Positions 1 through 9,468 of a DNA stretch of 64,000 nucleotides are shown in pieces. This DNA comes from Grammothele lineata. Its lineage: Eukaryota > Basidiomycota > Agaricomycetes > Polyporales > Polyporaceae. Position 1 is the first letter of the stretch. Each line of letters begins with the position of its first letter. The notes under the pieces are model-generated. The model saw only the letters and a list, made by a program, of their open reading frames with translations. It searched no databases and was not told the DNA's origin. Made by a program: the position numbers and the translations under genes. Where the stretch lies: the NCBI GenBank assembly GCA_002150815.3, contig NDFF03000040.1, forward strand, positions 1-64,000. Reading direction: 5' to 3'.

Positions 1-124
1 GCGAGTCTGGATTGCATCCGGGTGATCCAGAGCTCGGGACACGTGAAATAGGAATGGCCGGAAGGATCCGGAGGGGTGACATCATCCATGAAGTAAGACG
101 TATGTAATAGGGCCCAGAAGGGTC

Positions 125-250
125 CTGCCATGTGGTCTGTAGGGTTCCCTGAAGGGTTAGGGGTTCTCCCGCCCTGGGTTCGATCCCTGCAAGGGGCGAA
201 ACAAATAGGGGCGCCTTTCCTGGGCGTTAAGACCACGTGAGATCGAAAAC
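125..250 (+). repeat. Candidate tRNA-derived SINE-like fragment
   Basis: A pol III B-box-like word, GGTTCGATCCC, lies near 179-189. A weak A-box-like word (TGGTCTGTAGGG) lies about 45-50 nt upstream. Beside it, the truncated F-box reading frame stops at 253. No complete cloverleaf can be folded, so a functional tRNA is unlikely. The call rests only on the two boxes and their spacing. Confidence 0.25.
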
Positions 251-252
251 CG

Positions 253-549
253 TTACACAATCATAATGAATAACTCGGACGGCAGGCGAGAAATGGGGGC
301 GAAGGCATTCAATTGCCGCTTGAAGTCGACCAGGGCGGCTGTGTAAACCGTGATCATATCTCGAAGGCGAGACACCTCGGGAGCCACAGTCCTTGTCTCA
401 TGTCCAGTTTGCATTGTGCGGTATATAGTTCCTGTCATCAAGTGAGTGCTTGCGATATATACCAGAGGCGACATCTGATACGCACAGGATAGACGTTTGC
501 TAACCAGGGGCGGCTGATGGTTCGTTCGTAGATGTTGGATATTATGCAC
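253..549 (-). pseudogene. Truncated F-box gene fragment
   Basis: The reading frame ends with a helix followed by APISRLPSELFIMIV and a stop. The APISRLPSEL motif is the classic start of mushroom F-box domains, which normally run on for about 40 more residues into a leucine-rich region. Here the frame ends inside the first F-box helix, and the sequence beyond it (about 125-250) looks like a repeat rather than coding DNA. I read this as the 5' piece of a broken F-box gene, perhaps a relative of the intact F-box gene at 1839-3488. An intron starting just after the domain's first helix is a less likely alternative. Confidence 0.45.
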
Positions 550-1838
550 ACCTGGGCTGAGGACCCCTGCAGTTTTATACAGTCCCGTGGTCTAGGGGGG
601 CGCGCTGCGCACCGGGCCCTTGCCTTGAAGCACTTACTACACACCGTACAAGTATACCTTAAAATAGGTGTACTATTCCATGAGCCACCTCACCTTGTTG
701 GATAATGTATCAGCATAACTGATACTCAATAAGCCTGGAATCCAAAACGTACAGGTATCCGATGTCGACTTGTAAGGAAGGGAACCGGATGTGCTGAGTA
801 AACCGAACGCTGGTGAAGACATGATGACAAACACAGATCGCAGATCACCGCACAGACGACTGACTCACCCACTCCTAATCCGGGAACAATTCCTTATACA
901 CTTGAGGTCAGAACTCCATTCCACCACTCGGAAGTGCGCCTGATCGGAGCATGACCAAGCTATTACCGAGCAGAGATGTCTGTACTTTCACGGTACGCAC
1001 AGTACAGTGGGTTATACGATGAACAATCAGGCGCTACTGAATGTACATGCCTTCGATAATATGGACTTCAAGTTGAGACGATGTCATCCAGTCAAGCCCA
1101 TCAAGCAGCTGATACAGGGCATGGACAGCATCGAGCCTAACGACGACAACACCATTCACGACAACAGCTATACACGTCGCATCAACAATATACAGACTAG
1201 ATGAACAGAAATTGGGGTTAAGACGCAAGCGTAGATGACGTTTACACTCACCAGGAAATACACAACTTGAACCGTTCCGGGTGTGAGCGGTCAGTGACCA
1301 TGCTCTTACCAATTGACGATAAAGCTACGAATAAGGAACCGTGCTACAATGAGCTCACGTATACCGGACCACGCGCCAAGTATGGGACTGTCAGACACGA
1401 TACTTAGGCCGCACTGAGCATCCTGAGTGCGGTCTGCGAGCTAAACCACGGATGAATCGTCTGCATTACTATATCAGCGCGATCTGCGCGGGAACTACGA
1501 CAAGTACCGACTCACAACACACCGGGATCATACAGGCTCACCGGGGGACAGCGTAACAAACAACGGAAGAGAAGATGCGCAGCTGTGTCAAATATGTCTA
1601 TTTATTCCCTGTGTGCCGACCGATTCCAACAGCGCCACCGTCCTCAGCGGCAGACGCCGGACGCCGCAAACACGCGCGGAATCCATTAGGTAAGCACTAT
1701 ATCGTGACAACTAGTAGGTCTGATAGGACGCGACAACACCACAAGGCACATTTTGACTCCATACGTATATAGCGCGTAATTTTCAGCAGACAATATGCAC
1801 GTGTATTTATGTATACGAGTGTACATGGTAAAGAAAAG
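550..1838. other. Intergenic, no gene recognised
   Basis: About 1.3 kb with only short open frames on both strands and no recognisable domain, splice pattern or RNA gene. It probably holds decayed sequence and the 3' region of the F-box gene that ends at 1839. Confidence 0.4.
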
Positions 1839-3488
1839 TCAGTCGTCCGCATCATCAGTTTCCGTAGGTTCGTATTCCGAGTCGAAATCGTCGTCCTCGA
1901 GATCGTAGAATTCGCCTCCATCCCAATCCAGCCGACCTACAACATCCTGAAGACGGTCGATATCATCCGCCCCTGCATTGTAACACTCCTGAAGCTTCAA
2001 AACCTTCAATGCCTTTCCGCATCGCATTCGCAACCGAAGGCCGTCTACCAAGCCCTCCAGAAAGCTCATGGAATGGCCTAAGTGGCCGCATCCCAGTCGT
2101 AACCCGTATAGAGACAGCTCTTCTAGCTTATCGGCTCCAAGAGTGCCATTTGCGAACTCCGGGCAGATAAATGCAGGCAATAGTGACGGAGGGGCGGAAC
2201 AACCGGGGTTTCCAACGATCGATAGTTTCCGTAGGCACGGCATCCTGTTCACAAGATCCGGGATCTCCCAGCCGCTGATCGATGGTTCTATATCAAACCA
2301 TTGGACATGGGGAAGCTTGGGACAGCCGTGAACAAAGGTTTGGAAAGCTGTGCCGTTCATAGAGCCGGCTAGGCAAAGTGAGATGTCGGCCTTCATGGTA
2401 TCAGGGATTGGCCCGACGATGTTCCGCCAACCACGGAACATATACTGGCTTGAATCGAGAGCGCGTGCTGCCGCAGACATAAGCGGCGGACCGGTTTCGA
2501 TGAAACGACTGAATGCATCCACCAGAGTCCGGATTCCTTCATCGTCGTGAAATCCTCCACGACCGACGATATACACGCGCACTGTCTCGGGCATTCCGAC
2601 AGACTTAAGTACACGTGCGCAGTCCTTGGCGTCGCCTGTCAACACAATACGTTCCAGATGACGGAGCTCCACTCGGTGGTCCGCCGCTGGACATGCGTCG
2701 CCGGTGTCTGTACGTGCAGGTAGGCCGCCATCCACGTGTAAGTCCTGCAACATGGGCATACGACCCAGCGCGCCTAAGAATGATTCGAACGTCCCAATGC
2801 TTTTGTTCCAGGTCCGGCGGCATGTCATGTATAGATGGGTAATAGTGGGACAGAACAGTGGATTGGTCCATGCAACCAAAACACGATGGATGTAGATCTC
2901 TTTTAGACGTGGCGTTTTCCCTGCGAACATTCCTGCCAGAACGGAAGTTCTAGCCCCGCTAATCGAACCATGATCGCAGTCCGAAAGACGAAGGCACTCC
3001 AAGGCGTCAGCCGGGGTCCTGTATAGCGATCGCATCGAAGACACCATGTCTGAAGGCATTATAAGATTGAGTTCTTTCAACCGTCGCGCTTGAAGCAATA
3101 GGTGTTCGAGCAAGAGGGCCCGAGGGGACGAGCGGAATGGAACATGGGCTGTCACCATCAATGGTACGTCCAACGACAATTTGAGCGCCATAACCAGAAG
3201 GTTTCGGCTGTCAATGACCACCCTTCGCCACAGCCGTGGGGAGGACAAAAACACGGCACGCCATCGCTGACAGACATGAGCCAAGCGAATCCAACGATAC
3301 GCGGAAGGAAGATTCCGACTGGGCCGATGGTGCTGACGATAATGATCAATGATGATTTGCTCGAATATGTCGCTGAGTAGTTCCACCGGAAGTTTGGCAA
3401 CAGGAACAGCCCCGTTGACACGTGACTTTAGCGCAAGGATAGCTTCGACGTGAAAGACAATTTCATCCTGCCAATGCCGAATGTCCAT
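1839..3488 (-). CDS. F-box protein (549 aa)
   Basis: A single-exon gene. The N-terminus has a helix followed by VPVAKLPVELLSDIFEQI at about residues 27-45. It continues to IRLAHVCQRWRAVFLSSPRLWRRVVI at about residues 67-92. This is the complete F-box of Agaricomycete type, where the conserved Trp and Leu contact Skp1. The rest is leucine-rich without clear repeats, as usual for this large expanded family, and the tail is very acidic (DLEDDDFDSEYEP region). F-box proteins are substrate receptors of SCF ubiquitin ligases; the substrate cannot be inferred. The start is the first Met, 26 residues before the domain, which is typical. A broken fragment of a similar gene lies at 253-549. Confidence 0.88.
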   Translation of the reverse strand: MDIRHWQDEIVFHVEAILALKSRVNGAVPVAKLPVELLSDIFEQIIIDHYRQHHRPSRNLPSAYRWIRLAHVCQRWRAVFLSSPRLWRRVVIDSRNLLVMALKLSLDVPLMVTAHVPFRSSPRALLLEHLLLQARRLKELNLIMPSDMVSSMRSLYRTPADALECLRLSDCDHGSISGARTSVLAGMFAGKTPRLKEIYIHRVLVAWTNPLFCPTITHLYMTCRRTWNKSIGTFESFLGALGRMPMLQDLHVDGGLPARTDTGDACPAADHRVELRHLERIVLTGDAKDCARVLKSVGMPETVRVYIVGRGGFHDDEGIRTLVDAFSRFIETGPPLMSAAARALDSSQYMFRGWRNIVGPIPDTMKADISLCLAGSMNGTAFQTFVHGCPKLPHVQWFDIEPSISGWEIPDLVNRMPCLRKLSIVGNPGCSAPPSLLPAFICPEFANGTLGADKLEELSLYGLRLGCGHLGHSMSFLEGLVDGLRLRMRCGKALKVLKLQECYNAGADDIDRLQDVVGRLDWDGGEFYDLEDDDFDSEYEPTETDDADD

Positions 3489-4046
3489 CGAGAGGGAACT
3501 GGACTAGCACGCGACCGCCAAAGTATAAGATGAAGCTAACGTGCTAGGAGTATAATGGGATCTACTCACCACGTCCATGGTGAGTTCGACGTCAATGCAG
3601 ACCCCCACATCACGGGGCTTATATACATAAACCAGTCCTGAAGCAACCGTACGAACGCCCGACTCTCCCGGTGGGCGGTATTGACAGTACCGTAGACCCG
3701 ACATAAAGCCCCGACGACCGTTGATAGTACCTGCGCGATGATTCCGACCCGAGACGAACGAATTTGTCACTACACAAACCGAAAAGGATATGCATTACTA
3801 ATGGGCCCCACTCCGACACCCGAGGCTGCACCGGCTGAACGGACATCTATTCGTGACCCGTTATACTGGTTCCAACAATACGAATATGGCCAGACGACTA
3901 CCAAAACAAGACGGGTCCCACGTGTCAGATTGATTCAAAGATTCGAGCTTTCTCTCCATAATACCTAGACACTACGTGTCCAGGAATTAGATATCACAAG
4001 GCATTGTACTGTACAGCAAATAGGTTGTACAAAGCCGACTCGAGTC
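3489..4046. other. Intergenic region upstream of the F-box gene
   Basis: About 560 bp between the start of the F-box gene and the 3' end of the BI-1-like gene, both on the minus strand. It must hold the F-box promoter and the terminator of the upstream gene. No coding potential or clear motif was seen. Confidence 0.4.
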
Positions 4047-5325
4047 TTACTTCCGATTGGACTGGCGCGACGCCAAAATCTGAACAAGACGGACGCTGTT
4101 CCTCCTATCTGTGAGCGATTGTACCCAACAGAAATTCACGAGGCACTTACAAGATGTTGATCATATCGAGCTCCAGACCAATGGACTCCTTGAGCGGGTC
4201 GCGAGTGATACGGCCTTCCTCTGCTAGTCGAGCGTTGCGCAGGATCTTCTGAGTGCTGTCAACGTGCATACATGAATGTTTCCGACGAGAGCCGAGGCAT
4301 TTCCTTTAGACGTACTCAAAAAGAACGAAGCCACTAAAGACCGCAAGCCCACCGTAAAGCGAGACCGCCTCAGCAATGGCCAAGCCGCGCACGCCGAGAG
4401 GAAGTGCCATGGGTGCGAGTGAGCTGAGAGCAACGACGGTGACGCCGGCGAGCAGGGGTCCGCCCATGTAGAGATAGGTGTTGTTCCTACGTTGAACAGC
4501 ATCGTGATCAGCACCCCGCCGTGTGTGCATATACCCTGATACTCACTTGGCTGTCGCGCCGACGTAAGACAGGGAGCCTACGACGCCAACAGTGTAAAGG
4601 GCCGCACGAGACAGGATGGCAGGGCTCATGAAAAACAAAGGGCTCAGTGTTACGGCCTGGCAAGCATTAAAGCCCTGCACACGAAGGGTGAATACACGCT
4701 GCGTAAGTGATGATACCCAGGAAGCACTCACCAGCCAGAACGCATGCTTGAGAACGGTATTTTCCGGAGGCGTGTACATGGCACCCATCATTGTGCCAAT
4801 GGAGCCCACTAAGCTGACGCCAAGTACGACCCAAGGGTTTGCGGCCATGACACGAAACGTGAATCCGTTCCGGAACATGGCCCTCGCGGCGAGCGCGGTG
4901 ACGGCAAGCCCACCGCCGGTGTATTGGAAGGCTTCATGCAGATACGACCGCTCCGATGGAGAGAGTGCATCACGCGTCTCGCGGTTGAGCAACATATTCA
5001 CGCCGACGATAGTCCCGGCGACAATGGCCTGAGAGGATAGGTTGGGTCAGCAAAAACCACAGCGCAGAGAGAGACGTACAGCCGTGATCCCAAACCGCTT
5101 CCAGGCTTCGGTCTGCGTCGGCCTATGAATTACAGGCCTCGCGTCCGTCAGAAATGACCGGGTTTGTCTCGCGAAGGAAAATGGAGATAAGAGTGGACGC
5201 CTAGAGGCGAGCGCATTGGGCCGACGGATGCTATAATACCGGAAAGTGAAGGGCTGTTGGGAAAGCCGAGAGAGGGGTGACGGACTCAGGGGGCGCACGG
5301 CTGCGAGGAAGTTGAGGCGAAGCAT
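4047..5325 (-). CDS. Mitochondrial BI-1-like membrane protein (GHITM/TMBIM5 family)
   Basis: Hand splicing gives about five exons. The first (5325-5080) encodes an Arg/Ser-rich leader starting MLRLNFLAAVRPL, typical of a mitochondrial presequence. Later exons encode several hydrophobic segments, including NPWVVLGVSLVGSIGTMMGAM and GGLAVFSGFVLFDTQKIL. The C-terminus runs through ESIGLELDMINIFVRLVQIL to SRQSNRK. The DTQKIL and LDMINIFVR motifs are hallmarks of the BI-1/TMBIM family, and the leader points to the GHITM branch, an inner-membrane protein linked to cristae and ion exchange in animals. Introns are short with GT-AG ends. A more upstream Met at 5415 is in frame, but the Met at 5325 gives the better leader. 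Function in fungi is inferred from family only. Confidence 0.85.
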
Positions 5326-5938
5326 GGGTGCAGAGAAGACACAAACGAAAGAGCTGCAGTTAGGAGAACGGAGGAAAGAGACAGAGTCTGACAGACAGTG
5401 ACGACCGAGGCGCAAGCTGCCCGGCCGTGCCGCGCGACGCGTTGGGCCGGCAGGGGATTACGTCACCGTGCTCCTAAGTACTGACGTCTTGGGAGAAAGT
5501 GGCTTGCCGAGGGCGTCTCCCGACCCTTCTGTCGATATCGCAGTCCGCGTCATGAATTACATTCAGGTGTGGAGTCCAAGTTCCGATTCTTTTATGAATC
5601 GGTCTTCTTACCGGGGAAATTCACTTCACGTGCCATAAACGCTGCACCCGGTTCTCTCCGGAAGCACGTGCTTGAGGTCTACGTCGCCTAGATGAGCGGT
5701 TGTGTGCGTTTTCAAGCATTTTTTGTATTTAAAACAACTACGGACTTAATAGAAACCTGTCTCATCCATTTTTTTACACGCTTGGTACTAATTGCTCCGT
5801 TGAATGCGAAACTTTGGTGCGAGAGTATGATCACGTGCTGGTGTCCATAGGACGTGCTTAGACGCTCAAAATGAACGCTGCACCCGAAAAGCCCCGTTTC
5901 TGATGGTCACGTGGTCGTGAGTGCATACGCGGCTCAGG
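5326..5938. other. Gene-poor region upstream of the BI-1-like gene
   Basis: About 610 bp with no gene recognised. It contains the promoter of the minus-strand BI-1-like gene and several CACGTG or CACGTG-like words (near 5634 and 5664). It then runs into the repeat copy starting near 5939. Confidence 0.35.
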
Positions 5939-6092
5939 TATGGAGGGATTCCTTGAAGTTGGCAGCATTGTGTGTTACTGCGCCCCCAAGGGCACCCACG
6001 ATGTATGACTACATAACCAATGATGGGTTTAAGTAATAGTGGTCAATACGGAAAAGAATCGAACCGGGCGCGTAGGCGCCTTCCAAAAAACC
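5939..6092 (-). repeat. Dispersed repeat copy A with pol III-like boxes
   Basis: This segment resembles 6560-6769 in the same orientation. Shared blocks are TGGAGGG..TTCCTT, GCCCAAGGGCA-like, GGTTTAAG..A.AGTGG, and a terminal block ACCGGGCGC..GCGCCT..CAAAAAACC. On the minus strand it carries B-box-like GGTTCGATTC (6065-6056), with an A-box-like word TGCATGAGTCGG about 36 nt upstream (6102-6091). A short inverted repeat GGCGC/GCGCC (6067-6071 and 6076-6080) sits next to the B box, where a class II tRNA would have its long variable arm. This suggests a tRNA-derived short element. Confidence 0.45.
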
Positions 6093-6095
6093 GAC

Positions 6096-6362
6096 TCATG
6101 CAGCACTTGCGGCGGCTGACAACAAGACTGTGGCCCCGTTGAGCGTGTGGGTAATAGGATCCGTGGTTGCTGTCACACTCCGTATGGAGGGTACTCGGCC
6201 GTTGGTGAGCATCACGCTACGCCTTCTGCGAGACGTTGACTGCCATGCAGCAACAACGCTCCTGAACAGGGTGTGCTTTCCGCTCAACACACCGCCCACG
6301 GGGACTCTCATGAAGCATTTAAGCGAGGTACATGTGTCGTTATCGGGCCTGACCTCAAACAC
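6096..6362 (-). other. Unassigned 88-codon open frame between repeat copies
   Basis: An open frame lying between the two repeat copies, ending ...LLSAAASAA next to the A-box-like word of copy A. I recognise no domain. A HTLNG word resembles the motif-3 region of seryl-tRNA synthetase, but nothing around it supports that family. It is probably decayed or non-coding sequence. Confidence 0.15.
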
Positions 6363-6559
6363 AGTATGTCGATCTTGCTGTGAGGTTTAGGCGTTCCTGA
6401 CGAAGCATCAGCTCGATTTTACCGTGTATAATGCCACAATCCGGTTCAACGTGAAGGAGCGAAGGAACACTATGCCTTTCTCCCTCGTAGCGACTGGGGA
6501 CGTTCTTCTGTGCGAATGCGCCCTTGTTCGTGATGGCTTCGCTTACGCTGGGTCAGATG

Positions 6560-6769
6560 CCTGGAGGGCTTCCTTAATAGCGTCGGCTGTTACTGTCCTA
6601 TGCCGCGCGCCCAAGGGCAGGTACGACGGATAGAGAGAACGAGATGAGGTGGCGAACTGGAAACATACGAAGAGGCGCACGGCTGTACATAACGAATGAC
6701 GGGTTTAAGAAACAGTGGACTATGAGGGAAAGAATCGGACCGGGCGCTGTAAGCGCCTCTCAAAAAACC
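6560..6769 (-). repeat. Dispersed repeat copy B
   Basis: Second copy of the repeat at 5939-6092, about 650 bp away and in the same orientation. The best conserved part (6700-6769) matches copy A at roughly four bases in five by eye. The GGCGC/GCGCC inverted repeat is kept (6743-6747 and 6753-6757) although its loop changed from 4 to 5 nt. The B-box-like word is decayed to GGTCCGATTC (6741-6732), and no good A box is left. Confidence 0.45.
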
Positions 6770-6892
6770 AAGTACAAGAAAAATATAGGTGTACATATCG
6801 TATCTACGTATGCGATTATGATAGGTCCGAGGAATAGCTGAGCAATAAATAGAGGTCAGGTGTAGAGCAACGAGAGTGGCAGCCAAGAGTGA

Positions 6893-9143
6893 TTATTGCA
6901 ACTCGGGTATCTGCGTTAAATCCACTACGCCCACCGTACACTTCTCCATAGCCATAGCTATTCGGTTGAATTTCCCGGATTGTTGCCAGACGATCTCAAA
7001 TATGCCAGGCCTGTCGACTCCAGCGTTCCAAGACCACCGTTTCTCCTTGGCCTGCGCGCATAGGAAGGATGGGACCCTTAGCATCATGTGCAGTGTCGCA
7101 GTCACAGCGGCAATTACCTGTACGTCGTAGACGTGTAGCAATCCATCGGCCCCTGCTGTCGCCATGTGTCGCCCGTCAGGACTAAATGCGACAGCATACA
7201 CGTTTTGCTTATGATCATGGAAAGTTGATAGGCATTGGCCCGTAACACTGTCCCATATGCGAGCTGTTCCGTCAAACGAAGTGCTGTGACAATGATCAAT
7301 CTATCTACACGAGAAGTCAGTCTTCGGGATAATACTCACGTTGCGACAAGCTCATGTCCCCCTGTCGGCGTGAATGGCGACCAGACGATGTTACTAACCG
7401 GAGCTTGATGGCCTCGGAGGATAACGGGCGGTACAATTGTGCCAGTCGTGATATCTTCGATATTCCATATCCGGCCTGTACAGTCATCTGAGCAGGACGC
7501 CATTCTTGTCCGCCTTGAATTACATTTGACTTGATTTACTTCATTCTCGTGACCCCTGCACAGATGCAATGAGAATGCAATTTGCATTTGCGGAGAAAGA
7601 AGTGAAACTCGCAATAACGTCTTCACAGGCTTCGTAGAGTCAACGTTCAGTATGTGGATAGCGCTGTCGGATCCGCTGGTAGCAAACTCCGAGTCCGATA
7701 ACCAATCCGCATCCAAGCAACAGTCTGTAGATGGTCTAGTGAATACCCAACTGGAGGTTCAATTGACCGTTTGATTATTGCTTACCTCTATGAACTTTGG
7801 CTTGTTTGTGCAATCTCCTTTCCTTGACATCCCAGACGCACGACGAGCCGTCAAGACTCGCAGAGAGAAGCCAACGTCCTGACGGCGAGAACCGCACCGC
7901 AAATATCGGCCCCTTCTCAACTATTAGTCAGCTCCGATCCGCACTACTGTTGACATAGGATCAGTCTCGGCTTACATCGTGTTGAGTATGTGTGAAGTAG
8001 GCGCCGCCCCTCGCATCGCAAATCCGAAGCACTGAATCGTAACAGCCAACCGCAACCAAGGCACCGTCATTGGACCATGCGAGCGAGGTGAGGTCGCCCT
8101 CCATGCCCGTTGCGCCGTACTCGCAAGTCAGCGGAGAATCTATTGGTGCTTCGACAGTCTGGTTGGGACTAGGCTCTGGTACGTCCCATATGTGCACGAC
8201 GCTGTCTTTTGACCTAAGAGCGCAGTTGGCGGCTAGTGAATTACTGCTGACTTCTGAAGGGCAAGATAAACGTACCCTGAGGCGAGCGTTCTCAGATGGA
8301 CCGGGTTCCAAGCACACACAAAGACCTTCGACCAAGTCAAGACACAACTCCATAATGATCGAGGAGAGACTTACGCACCTCGGCTTTATGACCCTGCAGA
8401 AGCCGGACGGTCTCGTGAATATCCGGCCCTCGCTCGAGGAGTTTCGTCGCAGCACCACTGTGTGAGACTATGCCTTGGGTAGCTGGCGAGTTTTCATCGA
8501 TAGGAGGTGATATAGCGGACGCAGGAGGCCTAACTTGAAAGCATGTTCGCCACTGCACCAGGTTGTGTACGGAAACGAGATAGCGACTTACCTTCTACAA
8601 TGGGAGGTATCTGTTCATCCACCGTTCCCTTGAATGCAATCCTGGCACGTTTTTCTTTGTGATGGTCGTCCACCGGAGTATGTGCACTCGCTTTCCGTTT
8701 CAGAGAGGGCTCAGTAGATCCATTGACAGGTAGTTGCGCATTCGCGGCTAGCGGGTTAACAGAGAGTATTCGGGGCTCGGGGAGGGGCGGAGGAGGAAAG
8801 TTGGGGTCGTATGAACAGACATGAGGTTCAAGAAGTTTGAACTGGTTAGTGCAGTTGAGGGTCATGGCGTCTCCTTTCCAGTGGTGTTCGACTTCTGCGA
8901 AAAGTAACGCTTTACTCAAAAGCTCAACAAGTTCTCCACGAGGTATGTGCTTCCGATAATGTGGCGAATGCTCCAAGCGACCCTCGGCGCGCAGAACGAA
9001 AGCACTGTGCTGGAAACCTATGCATGTTGTTCGGCGGGGATGATGTACTAAGGAAACTGCATGCACTGCTCACCTGAGTCCTTGAAGTACGCATAAATGA
9101 GACAGTTAATCTCATCCGCGGTGATATGAAACGGGTCGCCCAT
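6893..9143 (-). CDS. TBL1/SIF2-like protein: LisH plus WD40 repeats
   Basis: The start at 9143 gives MGDPFHITADEINCLIYAYFKDSG, which splices to FQHSAFVLRAEGRLEHSP: a LisH domain at about residues 8-40. It continues with PRGELVELLSKALLFAEVEHHW, the tetramerising N-terminus of TBL1/TBLR1. A basic, Pro-rich linker follows, with a KRKASAHTPVDDHHKEKRAR nuclear signal. Then come at least six WD40 repeats, recognisable as VVHIWDVPE, LTSLAWSNDGALVAVG, HILNVDSTK, GHENEVNQVKCN, GHQAPVSNIVWSP and NVYAVAFSPDGRHMATAGADG. The last exon ends near 6893. TBL1 and yeast Sif2 are scaffold subunits of the SMRT/NCoR and Set3 histone deacetylase complexes, so a nuclear corepressor role is inferred. It is divergently arranged with another WD40 gene at 9469; the two are not close paralogues. 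Confidence 0.85.
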
Positions 9144-9468
9144 GGCAGGGTAGGGGAGACGAGGCTTAAGGCCAAGCAGCAGGAAGTTGAAGCGGCCGAA
9201 CGTGACTGACGCGAAACGACGCGTCCGGGCAATTTGAGCGGCGCGAATCGGAGGTCGAAATACAGATCTCGATCGGGACTGAGCAGATTAGATACGAGTG
9301 TCACTGTGGGGCACCGGTCGGGAAGATGATGCTATATGCGCGGGAGTGCTTGCTCAGCAGCTATCCCCGGCCGGAAACACTGCATCCCATGCAAATCCCA
9401 TGCGTCTCGTCTTTCGTCTGGCCTCTACCCTCTCTCGGCTGTGACACCTTCCGTCTACCTTCTTCTTC
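9144..9468. promoter_or_regulatory. Shared promoter of two divergent WD40 genes
   Basis: A 325-bp gap separates the starts of the minus-strand TBL1-like gene and the plus-strand DCAF11-like gene, so both promoters must lie here or within the first exons. There is a pyrimidine-rich stretch before the plus-strand ATG (about 9410-9468). No clear TATA box was seen. Confidence 0.45.

Noticed and set aside
6096..6362. HTLNG word like motif 3 of seryl-tRNA synthetase
   Set aside because: Only five residues match the synthetase at 47034-48665, and the surrounding sequence has no other synthetase motif.
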